In this document: one piece after another, positions 24,023 to 34,321 of the stretch
How the letters are laid out: every line of letters begins with the position of its first letter
How positions within the stretch are numbered: the first letter of the stretch is position 1
DNA from: Stappia indica
GTDB taxonomy: Bacteria > Pseudomonadota > Alphaproteobacteria > Rhizobiales > Stappiaceae
Assembly (NCBI RefSeq): GCF_001696535.1
Contig: NZ_MBQE01000001.1
Coordinates: 868,001 to 932,000, forward strand
DNA: 64,000 nucleotides
Direction of reading: 5' to 3'
The notes under the pieces: model-generated
Seen by the model: the letters and a program-made list of their open reading frames with translations, nothing else
Database searches by the model: none
Told to the model about the DNA's origin: nothing
Translations under genes and position numbers: made by a program

Positions 24023-26193
24023 GCCCGGCGTCGCGCGAAGGCAACGGACACCGCGCCGGCGCGACGCCCCTGATCGCGCTCGACGTGGTCGTGCTCGACA
24101 CCGAGACCACCGGGCTCGACATCCGCAAGGACCGCATCGTGCAGATTGGCGCGGTGCGCATGGAAGGGGTGGAGGTCCATCCCGAACTCAGCTTCCGCCA
24201 GCTGGTCGATCCCGGCCTGGCGATTCCCGAGGTCGCCCGCCGCATCCACGGGCTCGGCGACGAGGACGTGAAGGGCCAGCCGGATTTCGCGGACATCGGC
24301 CCGAAGCTGATGGAATTCATCGGCGACGCCGTCGTCGTCGGCCATTCGATCCATTTCGATCTCGCCGTGCTGCGCCACGAGGCCGACCGCCACGGCATTG
24401 CCTGGCGCGAGCCGCGCTCGCTCGACGTGGCGCTGCTGGTCGCCGGCCTCAACCGCGCGATGATCGACACCTCGCTCGACAATCTGGCGCTGGGCTACGG
24501 CATTCCGGTGGAAGGCCGGCACACCGCCTTCGGCGACGCGGTGACCACGGCGCGGGTCTATTCCGCGCTGATCCCGCAACTGCTGGCCAAGGACATACGC
24601 ACCCTCGCCGAGGCGGAGAACCTGTCACGCAAGCCCGCCGGCCTGATCGCCCGCCAGGAGGAGGCCGGCTGGTTCGAGCGCCCCTCCGAGCGGCCGGACT
24701 TCTCCCGCGCGGTGATGCGCTCCGGCAGCCAGCGCGCCATCGACAGTTTCCTCTACCGCCACCGGCTCGGCGACGTGATGAACAGCCCGCCGATCTGCAT
24801 TTCGCCGGAGGCGAGCCTGCACGCGGCGGCGCAGCTGATGGCCGACCGCGGCATCGGCTGCCTGATCGTCGAGCCCGCGCACGAGGACGGCGAGCCCGGC
24901 ATCGTCACCGAACGCGACGTGCTGCACGCGCTGGCCCGGGAAGGCGCCGGTGCCAGCATCTTGCCGGTCGGCAAGGTGATGAGCGCGCCGGTGATCAGCG
25001 CGCCCGACGACACGTTCCTCTATCGCGCGCTCGGCCTGATGGCCCGGCGGAACCTGCGCTATATCGGCGTCACCGACGGCGCCGGGCGGCTGGCCGGCGT
25101 CTTCACCCTGCGCACGCTGCTGCGCAAGCGGGCGCTGGCGACGCTGACCGTCGGCGACGAGATCGCCACCGCCGCCCGCCCGCGCGATCTGGCAAGGGTG
25201 CAGGCCGCCCTGCCCTCGCTCGCCGCCGGGCTGCTGGCCGACGGCCAGGACGCACGGCAGGTGGCGGCGATCATTGCGGCTGAAGCGCGAGCGATGACGG
25301 GGCGCGCGGCGGAGCTGGCCGAGGCGGAGCTGGTGGCCGCCGGCCGTGGCACGGCCCCGGCCGACTATGCGCTGCTGGTGCTAGGCTCGGGCGGGCGCGG
25401 GGAAAGCCTGCTCGCCCCCGATCAGGACAATGCGCTGGTGATCGCTGACGATTATGCCGGCGATCTCGACGACCCCGACGACTGGTTCACCCGCTTTGCC
25501 GCGCGCATCAACGAGATCCTCGACCGCGCCGGCATCCCCTATTGCAAGGGCGGGGTGATGGCGAAGAACCGGCCCTGGCGGCGGCGGCTCGGCGAATGGC
25601 TGGATCAGGCGCGCGACTGGGCCGGCCACCCCTCGCCGCAGGCGCTGCTCAGCGTCGACATCTTCTACGATTTCACCCCTGCGCATGTGTCGGGCAGCGG
25701 CGGCAGCCGGCTTGCGGGACAGCTGCGGCGGGACGCCGGCGAGATCGCCCGCGGCTCGCTCTCCATGCTGCGTGCGCTGGGCGCGGCGGCCGGCAGCCAC
25801 GCGCCGCCGCTCGGCCTGTTCGGGCGGATCAAAAAGGACGACACGGGCCGCGTCGACCTGAAGGCGGGCGGGCTGCTGCCCATCGTCTCGGGCGCGCGGG
25901 CGATCGCGCTGCGCCACGGCGTCGCCTCGCTGTCGACGCCCCAGCGCCTGCGGCAGGCGGCGGAAAAGGCCGGCCGCTCGCAGGCGGACGCGGATCTACT
26001 CGCCGACATCCACGGCTTTCTGATGCGGCTGATCCTCAGCCAGCAGATCGCCGACCTAGAGGCCGGCGTGCCGCCGACCAACCGGGTGCGGCTCGATGCG
26101 CTGAACCACCGCGACCAGGACGAGCTGCGCGAGGCGCTCGGCCGGATCGACCTGATCACTCACATGCTGCAGGACCTGCTGCAGGGGCTGTGA
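24019..26193 (+). CDS. DEDDh exonuclease - CBS pair - DUF294 nucleotidyltransferase fusion
   Basis: 724 residues starting at GTG 24019. Residues 20-190 form a DnaQ-like 3'-5' exonuclease with all acidic residues: D27/E29 in LDTETTG, D114 in HFDL, H168 and D173. Residues 250-370 form two CBS motifs (MNSPPICISPEASL and MSAPVISAPDDTF). From about 450 comes the DUF294 nucleotidyltransferase-like domain with GSGGRGESLLAPDQDNAL (D468, D470), then its C-terminal helical domain. CBS-DUF294 proteins commonly accompany SSS symporters and resemble the GlnD uridylyltransferase core. The exonuclease head is the less usual part. A cytoplasmic signalling role is inferred. Confidence 0.88.
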   Translation: MSPASREGNGHRAGATPLIALDVVVLDTETTGLDIRKDRIVQIGAVRMEGVEVHPELSFRQLVDPGLAIPEVARRIHGLGDEDVKGQPDFADIGPKLMEFIGDAVVVGHSIHFDLAVLRHEADRHGIAWREPRSLDVALLVAGLNRAMIDTSLDNLALGYGIPVEGRHTAFGDAVTTARVYSALIPQLLAKDIRTLAEAENLSRKPAGLIARQEEAGWFERPSERPDFSRAVMRSGSQRAIDSFLYRHRLGDVMNSPPICISPEASLHAAAQLMADRGIGCLIVEPAHEDGEPGIVTERDVLHALAREGAGASILPVGKVMSAPVISAPDDTFLYRALGLMARRNLRYIGVTDGAGRLAGVFTLRTLLRKRALATLTVGDEIATAARPRDLARVQAALPSLAAGLLADGQDARQVAAIIAAEARAMTGRAAELAEAELVAAGRGTAPADYALLVLGSGGRGESLLAPDQDNALVIADDYAGDLDDPDDWFTRFAARINEILDRAGIPYCKGGVMAKNRPWRRRLGEWLDQARDWAGHPSPQALLSVDIFYDFTPAHVSGSGGSRLAGQLRRDAGEIARGSLSMLRALGAAAGSHAPPLGLFGRIKKDDTGRVDLKAGGLLPIVSGARAIALRHGVASLSTPQRLRQAAEKAGRSQADADLLADIHGFLMRLILSQQIADLEAGVPPTNRVRLDALNHRDQDELREALGRIDLITHMLQDLLQGL

Positions 26194-26208
26194 GGCAAAG
26201 AGGAAAGA

Positions 26209-26769
26209 TCAGCCGCGCATCGTTTCGGCGAGATCGTTCCACACCATCTGCCGCGTCAGCTTGCCGGCCTCGACCTCGAACCGGTCGATGAAGCGCACGC
26301 CGGAAAAGGCGGTGCCGTCCGGCCATTCACCCGACAGGGTGCCGAAGCAGAACACCGTGGCGCCGTCGACGCCCAGCGCCGTGTCGAAGCCCTCATAGGT
26401 CTTGCGCACGAAGCGGTAGCGCCCTTTCGCCCAGGCGGCGAGTTCCTCGGGCCGGGAAAAGCTGACCCCGCCGGGGAAGGTCATGACGAACCCTTCGGCG
26501 AGATATTCCGAAGCGCGGGCGAGATCGCGCGCCTCCATCGCCTCCAGGAAGCCGCGCACCAGCGCCTGCGGGTCGGGAGACGGGGCGCCGGGCACGCGGG
26601 ACGTGCCGCCGCGCATGTAGTTGTCGGGCCGCACCTCCTCGATCGCGACGGTGATTCCCTCCAGCGGCGCGGCCATCGTGCCGCGCACGGCGGCGGTCAG
26701 CCGCTCGCCCAGAAGCCGCCGCGTCTCGGCAGGATAGCCTTCGATCAAGGTCACGCGCACCACCGGCAT
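26209..26769 (-). CDS. Tautomerase fused to a SnoaL/NTF2-like domain
   Basis: 186 residues. The N-terminus MPVVRVTLIEG starts with Pro2, the catalytic base of 4-oxalocrotonate-tautomerase-type enzymes once Met is removed. Residues up to about 60 form one tautomerase repeat (…VRPDNYMRGG). Residues 65-186 form an NTF2-like (SnoaL) fold. Start chosen because GGGAGGAGAG precedes it. It is divergent from the GntR regulator and its candidate operator. It may isomerise an enol intermediate of the neighbouring operon. The fold assignments are fair; the reaction is unknown. Confidence 0.78.
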   Translation of the reverse strand: MPVVRVTLIEGYPAETRRLLGERLTAAVRGTMAAPLEGITVAIEEVRPDNYMRGGTSRVPGAPSPDPQALVRGFLEAMEARDLARASEYLAEGFVMTFPGGVSFSRPEELAAWAKGRYRFVRKTYEGFDTALGVDGATVFCFGTLSGEWPDGTAFSGVRFIDRFEVEAGKLTRQMVWNDLAETMRG

Positions 26770-26879
26770 CCGCCTCTCCTCCCGTCCCTGAGCCGGCCCG
26801 TGGGCCTGCGCTCTGCCGTCCGCGAACCTTGCCGAAAACAAGGATATTTCGCGAGACCGCACCCAGTTGACATATTGAT

Positions 26880-26897
26880 ATAATGACATACCATTAT
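26880..26897. promoter_or_regulatory. Candidate GntR operator
   Basis: ATAATG-N6-CATTAT is a perfect 6-bp inverted repeat in an AT-rich block between the divergent tautomerase and GntR starts. Repeated GACATA half motifs flank it. Position fits autoregulation. Confidence 0.5.
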
Positions 26898-26962
26898 CAC
26901 ACATCAACCGGAAAGAACGGCCGCTGAAGACGGCCGCTCCAGAGCGCAGGGCGGGCCCGAAC

Positions 26963-27823
26963 GTGGCAGCGACGAAGTCCCGGAACGGATCGGATGCAGG
27001 CAGCGCCGCAGCGCCCGCCCCCGCCGCCAGCGCGCTCGACCCGAACGGCCCGGTGCCGCTCTACCACCAGCTCTTCCTGATCCTGCGCAACCGCATCTAT
27101 GGCGGGGATCTCGCCGCCGGCGAGCGGGTGCCGAGCGAGCAGGACCTGACGACCGAGTTCGGCGTCTCGCGCATCACCGCCAAGCGCGCGCTGAACGAGC
27201 TGGCCGATGCCGGCCTCGTCATCCGCGAGCGCGGTCGCGGCACCCGGGTGGTCAACCGGCCGCCCGCCCCCGCCGTCACCTCCTCCATCGAGGGCTGGCT
27301 GGAAAACATCTCGCTGATGGGCCAGTCGACCACCGCGCAGGTGCTGTCCTTCGCCTATCCGCCCGCGAGCGAGGAAATCGCCGCCGCGCTCGAGATCGAG
27401 CCGGGAACCGAGGTGCAGCGCGCGGTGCGCGTGCGCCGGCTCGAGGGCGAGCCGATGTCCTATCTCGTCACCTATGTGCCCGCCGATATCGGCCGCCAGT
27501 ACGAGCGCGACGAGCTGAACTCGCAGCCGCTGCTCAACCTGCTGGAGCGTGCCGGCGTCGATGTCGCCTCCGCCCGGCAGACCATCTCCGCGACCGTCGC
27601 CGACACCGAGGTCGCCGAGGTCCTGTCCATTCCCGCCGGCTCGCCCCTCATCGAGGTGCGCCGCGTGGTGCGCGACCGGATGGAACGGCCGGTCGAATAC
27701 ATCCGCGTCCTCTACAGGCCGGATCTCTACCGTTTCGAAATGTCCATGCGCCGGGTGCGCGCCGAAAGCGGCCCGCGCTGGACAACGACAAGCTCCTCGC
27801 CGGTCCCGGCCGGCGGCGGATAA
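26963..27823 (+). CDS. GntR/HutC-family regulator with UTRA domain
   Basis: 286 residues from GTG 26963. The winged helix spans about 30-98 (YHQLFLILRNRIYGGDL...VPSEQDLTTEFGVSRITAKRAL), and a UTRA ligand domain (115-275) follows. This class senses small organic effectors, often histidine- or sugar-type acids. It sits directly before the ABC/LeuCD/HyuAB operon and divergent from the tautomerase gene, so it probably controls both. The proline-rich N-terminal 25 residues look unstructured. Confidence 0.9.
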   Translation: MAATKSRNGSDAGSAAAPAPAASALDPNGPVPLYHQLFLILRNRIYGGDLAAGERVPSEQDLTTEFGVSRITAKRALNELADAGLVIRERGRGTRVVNRPPAPAVTSSIEGWLENISLMGQSTTAQVLSFAYPPASEEIAAALEIEPGTEVQRAVRVRRLEGEPMSYLVTYVPADIGRQYERDELNSQPLLNLLERAGVDVASARQTISATVADTEVAEVLSIPAGSPLIEVRRVVRDRMERPVEYIRVLYRPDLYRFEMSMRRVRAESGPRWTTTSSSPVPAGGG

Positions 27824-27888
27824 CCAAAAGTGGGGTTCCGGGGTCACCATCCGGCCGCATGAGGCGGCCTGTAGTGGGAGGTTTGCGA

Positions 27889-29121
27889 ATGACTGATACG
27901 AAGAAGACCGGTGGCCTGCGCCGCCGCGAGTTCCTTGCCACGGGCGCGGCTGCCGTCGGCCTCGGCATCACCGGCTTCCCGGCGATCCTGCGGGCGCAGC
28001 CGGCAGCAGTGAAGCTGGGCCTGATCCATCCGGTTTCCGGCTTCATCGCCTTCTCCGGCACCCAGTGCCGCGAGGGCGCGCAGATGGCGATCGCCGACAT
28101 CAACGCCGCCGGCGGCATCAAGTCGCTGGGCGGCGCCCAGATCGAGGCGATGCTGGCCGACAGCCAGGGCAAGCCCGAGATCGGCGCGGCGGAAGTGACC
28201 AAGATGGTCGAGGCGGGCGCCGACGGCATCGTCGCCGGCTATTCCTCGGCGATCTCGCTGGCGACCTCGCAGGAAGCGGCCAAGACCAACACGCCGCATA
28301 TCGTCGACGTCGGCGTCTCGGACCAGATCGTCCAGCGCGGCCTGAAGAACACGTTCCGCTTCAGCCCCGGCTACGGCAAGATCGCCCAGTTCGCGGTCGA
28401 CAATCTCGACACGATCAACAAGGCCGCCGGCTCGCCGGCCAAGACCGCGATGATCATCCACGAGGAGTCGCTGTTCGGCACCGGCACCGCCGAGCTGCTG
28501 CAGAAGCGCCTGCCGGAGAAGGGCATCGAGGTCGTCGACGTCATCAAGCACGCCAACCCGACCCGCGACTTCACCAACATCGTGCTGCAGATCAAGTCGA
28601 AGAAGCCCGACCTGATCATCCCGGCGAACTACTACAACGAGTATGTGCTGCTCGCCCGCACCATGCGCCAGCAGCGCGTCGAGGCGATGGGCATCTATTC
28701 GGTGCTCGGCGGCGCCGCCTCCAGCTACCAGTTCGTCAACGAGTTCCCGGAGGCTGCGGACCTGATCATGGACTGCAACCACTGGTTCAACCCGAAGTCG
28801 GACGTCGCCCAGCAGCGCAAGGCCGCCGCCGAGGCCAAGGGCCTGATCTACACCTACGAGGTGTTCCTGGCCTACAACGCCGTGCTTGCCTATGCCGACG
28901 CGCTGGAGCGGGCCGGCACCACCGACAAGGAGGCCGTGAACGCGGCCCTTGCGGCTTCGACGCTGGACATGTCCTACATGCCCTACGGCCCGACCATGAT
29001 GGTCGACGGACAGAACGAGGGCGCCCAGCCGGTCAACACCCAGGTCCAGAACGGCGTCATTGAGGTGATCTTCCCCGAAGAGTTCGCCTCGGCGCAGACC
29101 GTGTTCCCGATGAAGTCGTAA
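27889..29121 (+). CDS. LIV-type ABC transporter substrate-binding protein, Tat-exported
   Basis: 410 residues. It has a twin-arginine signal (RRREFLATG, 11-19) followed by a hydrophobic stretch and cleavage near ILRAQPA. The mature protein is a Leu/Ile/Val-type binding protein (VKLGLIHPVSGFIAFSG). The ribosome site GGGAGG precedes the start. LIV-type proteins bind amino acids, amides, urea or aromatic acids. It is the first gene of a thirteen-kilobase operon and separated from the permease by 76 bp with a stem-loop. Tat export suggests folding before export. The ligand is probably the substrate of the enzymes downstream. Confidence 0.93.
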   Translation: MTDTKKTGGLRRREFLATGAAAVGLGITGFPAILRAQPAAVKLGLIHPVSGFIAFSGTQCREGAQMAIADINAAGGIKSLGGAQIEAMLADSQGKPEIGAAEVTKMVEAGADGIVAGYSSAISLATSQEAAKTNTPHIVDVGVSDQIVQRGLKNTFRFSPGYGKIAQFAVDNLDTINKAAGSPAKTAMIIHEESLFGTGTAELLQKRLPEKGIEVVDVIKHANPTRDFTNIVLQIKSKKPDLIIPANYYNEYVLLARTMRQQRVEAMGIYSVLGGAASSYQFVNEFPEAADLIMDCNHWFNPKSDVAQQRKAAAEAKGLIYTYEVFLAYNAVLAYADALERAGTTDKEAVNAALAASTLDMSYMPYGPTMMVDGQNEGAQPVNTQVQNGVIEVIFPEEFASAQTVFPMKS

Positions 29122-29144
29122 TCGTCGCCCCATCGACGATGACT

Positions 29145-29170
29145 GCCGGGCGGGGACACTCCCGCCCGGC
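29145..29170 (+). other. Stem-loop between binding-protein and permease genes
   Basis: GCCGGGCGGG and CCCGCCCGGC pair perfectly around a 6-nt loop, without a T-run. It resembles the dctP-dctQ stem-loop and probably protects the upstream mRNA. Confidence 0.6.
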
Positions 29171-29197
29171 CCCCTCCTGCACAGCGATCGGGTGACC

Positions 29198-30070
29198 ATG
29201 CCGGACCTGGCGATCATCGTTCCTTCCGTGCTCAACGGGCTGACGACGGGCGCGCTCTACGCGCTGGTCGCGCTCGGGCTGACGCTCATCTACGGCGTGC
29301 TGCACATCATCAACTTCGCCCACGGGGCGCTGCTGATGGTCGGCCTCTACGCCGTCTATTTCCTGCACAGCAGCTTCGGCATCGATCCCTACGTGTCGCT
29401 GCTGATCGTGCCGCCGGCCATGTTCGCGCTCGGCTATGCCCTGCAGCGCGGCATCATCGGCCGCGCCAGCCACGGCCGCGACGAGAACATCCTGCTCGTC
29501 ACGCTCGGCCTGTCGATCGTCATCGAAAACCTGGCGCTGTTCGTCTTCCGCTCCGACACACGCAGCGTCGACACGCCCTATTCCTTCGAGGTTGTCGAGA
29601 TCCTCGGCGCCTTCCTGCCGCTGCCCAAGGTGATCGCCTTCGCCGGGGCGCTGGTGACCGCCGCGCTCTTGTGGCTGCTGATGTCGCGCACGGACCTCGG
29701 ACGCGCGATCCGCGCGCTCGCCAAGGAGCGCAAGGGCGCCAAGCTCGTCGGCATCGATGTCGACCACGTCTTCGCCATGAGCTTCGGCCTCGGCATCGCG
29801 TGCCTCGGCGTTGCCGCCTGCCTGCTGCTGCCGAGCTACTACGTCACGCCGCAGGTCGGCCACGGCTTCGTGCTGATCGCCTTCACCATCGTCGTGCTCG
29901 GCGGCATGGGCTCCTTCGTCGGGGCGCTGGTCGGCGGGCTGATCATCGGCGTCGTCGAAGCGCTCGGCGGTCTCTTCCTCGGCGAGAGCCTCGGCCAGAT
30001 CGGCATCTTCCTGATCTTCATCCTGGTCCTCGTCTTCCGGCCGACCGGCCTGCTCGGACACAAGGTCTGA
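29198..30070 (+). CDS. livH: LIV-type ABC permease, LivH-like
   Basis: 290 residues (a GTG at 29192 would add two). Eight or so membrane helices with NGLTTGALYALVALGLTLIYG near the start and VVLGGMGSFVGALVGG near the end, both typical of LivH. Inner-membrane half of the channel with LivM. The stop is 3 bp before livM. Confidence 0.93.
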   Translation: MPDLAIIVPSVLNGLTTGALYALVALGLTLIYGVLHIINFAHGALLMVGLYAVYFLHSSFGIDPYVSLLIVPPAMFALGYALQRGIIGRASHGRDENILLVTLGLSIVIENLALFVFRSDTRSVDTPYSFEVVEILGAFLPLPKVIAFAGALVTAALLWLLMSRTDLGRAIRALAKERKGAKLVGIDVDHVFAMSFGLGIACLGVAACLLLPSYYVTPQVGHGFVLIAFTIVVLGGMGSFVGALVGGLIIGVVEALGGLFLGESLGQIGIFLIFILVLVFRPTGLLGHKV

Positions 30071-30073
30071 CCC

Positions 30074-31042
30074 ATGCGCCAGCTCGCCCTTCTCGGTCTC
30101 GTCTTCGCCGCCCTGTTCTTCGTGCCCTTCGTGGTCCCCTCGGAGGCCTGGCAGAACACCATCCTGATGACCCTCTACGCCGCCCTGCTCGGCCAGGCGT
30201 GGAACATCCTCGGCGGCTATGGCGGCCAGTTCTCTTTCGGCCATGCCGCCTTCTTCGGCACCGGCGCCTACACGGTCGCGGTGCTGCAGGTGCAGCTCGG
30301 CGTCAATCCGTGGATCGGCCTGATCGCCGGAGGCCTGATGGCCGTGGCGGTCGCCGCCTTCATCGGCTTCACCACGTTCCGTTACGGCCTGCGCGGGTCC
30401 TATTTCGCACTGGTGACGCTGGCCTTCGCCGAGGTGCTGCGGATCCTCGCCAACACCGTGCCCTTCACCGGCGCCGGCGTCGGCATCCTGATCCCGCTCG
30501 ACCAGAGCGCCGCCAACCTGCAGTTCGCCTCCAAGGCCGGCTATTACTGGCTGGTCTGGGCCATCGCGCTCGCCGCCTTCCTCACCGTGTGGTGGATCGG
30601 CCATTCCCGCTTCGGCGCGCGGCTGATGGCGGTGCGCGACAACGAGGACGCCGCGCGCGCCCTCGGCGTCGATCCCTTCGCGGTGAAGATGCGGGCGATC
30701 ATGCTGTCGGGCCTGTTCTCCGGCCTCGCCGGCGTCTTCTACGCCCAGTATTTCCTCTATCTCGACCCGGCCATCGCCTATGGGCCCGCCATCTCGGTGG
30801 AGAGCCTCTTGGTGCCCATCGTCGGCGGCATGGGCACCCTGTTCGGCCCGCTGCTCGGGGCTGTCGCCCTGCACGGCGTCTCGGAAGCCTCGCGCGCGCT
30901 GATCGGCGACCTGCCGGGCATCAGCCTGGTGCTCTACGGCACGATCCTGATCCTGATGGTGCTGTTCGCCCCGCGCGGCCTCGCCGGTCTGGTGCGCCGC
31001 CTGTCGGCACGCCGCAACTCGCGGGAGACGACGAATGTCTGA
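30074..31042 (+). CDS. livM: LIV-type ABC permease, LivM-like
   Basis: 322 residues, about ten membrane helices. GQAWNILGGYGGQFSFGHAAFFG and the EAA-like loop VRDNEDAARALGVDPFAVKM are typical of LivM. Its 3' end overlaps livG by 8 bp. Pairs with LivH. Confidence 0.93.
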   Translation: MRQLALLGLVFAALFFVPFVVPSEAWQNTILMTLYAALLGQAWNILGGYGGQFSFGHAAFFGTGAYTVAVLQVQLGVNPWIGLIAGGLMAVAVAAFIGFTTFRYGLRGSYFALVTLAFAEVLRILANTVPFTGAGVGILIPLDQSAANLQFASKAGYYWLVWAIALAAFLTVWWIGHSRFGARLMAVRDNEDAARALGVDPFAVKMRAIMLSGLFSGLAGVFYAQYFLYLDPAIAYGPAISVESLLVPIVGGMGTLFGPLLGAVALHGVSEASRALIGDLPGISLVLYGTILILMVLFAPRGLAGLVRRLSARRNSRETTNV

Positions 31043-31812
31043 GACGGCACAGTCGGATACCATGCTCCGCGTCGAGGGCGTGTCGAAGAGCTTCGGCGGG
31101 TTGCAGGCCTCCAGGGACATCTCGATGTCCGTGCCCAGGGGCCGGATCACCTCGCTGATCGGCCCGAACGGCGCCGGCAAGACGACGCTCTTCGCGCTGA
31201 TCACCGGCTTTCACAAGCCCGATGCCGGCAAGGTCTCGTTCCTCGGCGAGGACATCACCGGCATGGCGCCGCAGGACATCGCCATGCGCGGCATGATCCG
31301 CACGTTCCAGATCGTCCAGCCCTTCGCCGGACAGAGCGTGCGCGAGAACATCGCCGTCGGGGCGCACCTGCATATCCGCTCGCGCGATGCGGCGCTCGCC
31401 AAGGCCGAGGAGGTTGCCCGCAAGGTCGGCCTCGGCGACCGGCTGGACATGGATGCGGCGGCGCTGACCGTTGCCGGGCGCAAGCGGCTGGAGGTCGCGC
31501 GCGCGCTTGCCACCGATCCCAAGCTGATCCTCTTCGACGAGGTGCTGGCCGGGCTCAACCCGTCCGAGATCCGCGACGTGATCCCGGTGATCCGCGCCAT
31601 CCGCGACGAGGGCGTCACCATCCTCCTGATCGAGCATGTCATGCAGGCGGTGATGAGCCTGTCGGAGCACACCTGGGTGCTGAATCAGGGCGAACTGATC
31701 GCGCAAGGCCCGCCGGCCGAGGTGGTGGGCGACCCGCTCGTCATCGAGGCCTATCTCGGCAAGGGCATGGCCGAGCGTATCGCGCAGCAGCGCATGACCG
31801 CGGGAGGCGCCG

Positions 31813-31820
<8 letters not shown>
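31035..31820 (+). CDS. livG: LIV-type ABC ATPase, LivG-like
   Basis: 261 residues. Walker A is GPNGAGKTT (43-51). The signature region reads LTVAGRKRLEVARAL instead of LSGGQ, and Walker B ends in LILFDEV. This relaxed signature is seen in a LivG subgroup and does not imply inactivity. It overlaps both neighbours. Cytoplasmic. Confidence 0.93.
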
Positions 31821-32516
<696 letters not shown>

Positions 32517-32517
<1 letters not shown>

Positions 32518-33818
32518 TGACCGCCTCCCCCACCACCCTCGCCCAGAAGATCGTCGCCCGCGCGGCCGGCAGGGCCAGCGTCGCGCCCGGCGAGATCGTC
32601 ACCGCCCGCGTCGACCTCGCCATGATCCACGACAGCGGCGGCCCGCGCCGGGTCGAGCCGATCCTGCAGGACCTCGGCGTCGGCCTGTTCGACGCGAACA
32701 AGGTCGTGCTGATCTCCGACCATTTCGTGCCGGGAGATACCGACGAGGGCGCGCGGATCCTGGAGCTGACCCGGCAATGGGCGGCGCAGCGCAAGGTCGC
32801 CTTCCATGACGGCGAAGGCATCTGCCATGTGGTGCTGCCCGAGCGCGGGCACCTGGCACCCGGCATGCTGGTCGTCGGCGGCGACAGCCATTCGCCCACC
32901 GGCGGTGCCTTCGGCGCCTACATGTTCGGCGTCGGCGCGACCGAGATGGCCGGCGTGCTCGCCACCGGCGAGATCTGGCTGAAGGTGCCGGAGACCATCC
33001 TGATCGAATGGCGCGGACAGCTTTCCGACGGGGTCACCGCCAAGGACATCATGCTGGCCCTGTGCGGCCGGCTCGGCATGGACGGCGGCAAGTATCAGGC
33101 AGTGGAATATACCGGCGAGGCCATCGCCGCGCTCTCGATGCAGGAGCGCATGACGCTCTCCAACATGGCGGCGGAGCTGGGCGGACAGGCCGGGCTGATC
33201 GCCCCGGACGAGGTGACCGCCGCCTTCCTGCGCGACGCCGGCAGCGACCCGGCCGGCTGGGGCGACTGGCAGGGCCTGCGCACCGACCCCGGCGCACCGC
33301 TGATGGAGCATCACTTTTTCGAGGCGGGCGATCTCGCCCCGCAGGTCGCCGCCCCGCATTCGCCGGCCAACAGCGGCCCGGTCGGCGATGCCCCGGCAAC
33401 GCCGGTGGACGTGGCGTATCTCGGCGCCTGTACCGGCGCCAAGTACCAGGATCTTGCCAATGCCGCGCGCATCCTGAAGGGCCGGCGCGTCGCCTCCGGT
33501 GTCGAGCTGCTGGTCGCCCCGGCCTCGCGCCGCGACCAGGACCGCGCCGCCCGCGACGGCATCATGGCCGTGCTGGAGGAAGCCGGCGCGAAGCTGCTGC
33601 CCAACGCCTGCGGCATCTGCGCGGGCTACGGCACCGCGCGGCTCGGCGAGGACGTCACCTGCATCTCCTCGACGGCCCGCAACTTCAAGGGCCGCATGGG
33701 CGCGGCAAGCTCCAAGGTGTGGCTTGGCTCGCCGCTGACCGTGGCGGCCTCCGCCGTGACGGGCCGGATCACCGATCCGCGCCCGATGCTGACCGAGCGC
33801 GCAGGAGGCACGGCATGA
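32517..33818 (+). CDS. Aconitase-family hydro-lyase, large subunit (LeuC/DmdA-like)
   Basis: 433 residues of the 3-isopropylmalate dehydratase large-subunit type. The three 4Fe-4S ligands are Cys305 (YLGACTGAKY), Cys365 and Cys368 (NACGICAG). GGDSHSPTGGAFGAYMFGVG (121-140) is the conserved active-site stretch. The family includes LeuC, homoaconitase, maleate/citraconate hydratase and 2,3-dimethylmalate dehydratase (DmdA). No leuA or leuB is nearby, and it is encoded with an isocitrate-lyase-family gene, so a catabolic role is more likely than leucine synthesis. Four-base overlap with the small subunit. Confidence 0.9.
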
Positions 33819-34321
33819 GCGGGCGCGTCTTCCTGTTCGGCGACGACATCGACACCGACCAGCTGGCGCCGGGCCAGTACATGAAGGGCGGGATCGCGGC
33901 GCTTGCCGCCCATTGCCTGGAAGGCGTGCGGCCGGACTTCGCCGCAAGCGTCGCCCCCGGCGACGTGGTGGCGGCGGGCAGGAACTTCGGCATGGGCTCC
34001 TCGCGCGAGCAGGCTGCCGAGGCGCTGAAGCATCTCGGCGTTGCCGGCGTCGTCGCCCTGTCCTTCGCCGGCATCTTCTACCGCAACGCGATCAATCTCG
34101 GCCTGCCGGTGCTCACCGCACCGAGCCTTGCCGACCTCACCGATGGCGAGCGCGTCACGCTCGATCTCGACAACGGCCGGATCGAGCGCGCGGGCGAAAA
34201 ACCCGCCCTCCCCCTCGATCCGCTGCCCGACAATCTCAAGGCCCTGCTCGCCGATGGCGGGCTGGTGCCGCATCTGAAGAAGCGCTTTGCGCAAGAGCGC
34301 CAGAAGGAGCAAGGCCGATGA
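33815..34321 (+). CDS. Aconitase-family hydro-lyase, small subunit (LeuD/DmdB-like)
   Basis: 168 residues. FLFGDDIDTDQLAPGQYM at the start and GRNFGMGSSREQA in the middle are the swivel-domain signatures. It completes the LeuCD-like heterodimer. The last 25 residues are charged. It overlaps both the large subunit and the lyase gene by 4 bp. Substrate specificity in this family depends on the YLRG-type loop; I cannot assign one here. Confidence 0.9.
   Translation: MSGRVFLFGDDIDTDQLAPGQYMKGGIAALAAHCLEGVRPDFAASVAPGDVVAAGRNFGMGSSREQAAEALKHLGVAGVVALSFAGIFYRNAINLGLPVLTAPSLADLTDGERVTLDLDNGRIERAGEKPALPLDPLPDNLKALLADGGLVPHLKKRFAQERQKEQGR

Noticed and set aside
26868-26884. TTGACA and TATAAT next to each other as a promoter
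   Set aside because: They are only 6 bp apart, so they cannot form a -35/-10 pair; the inverted repeat is the better explanation.
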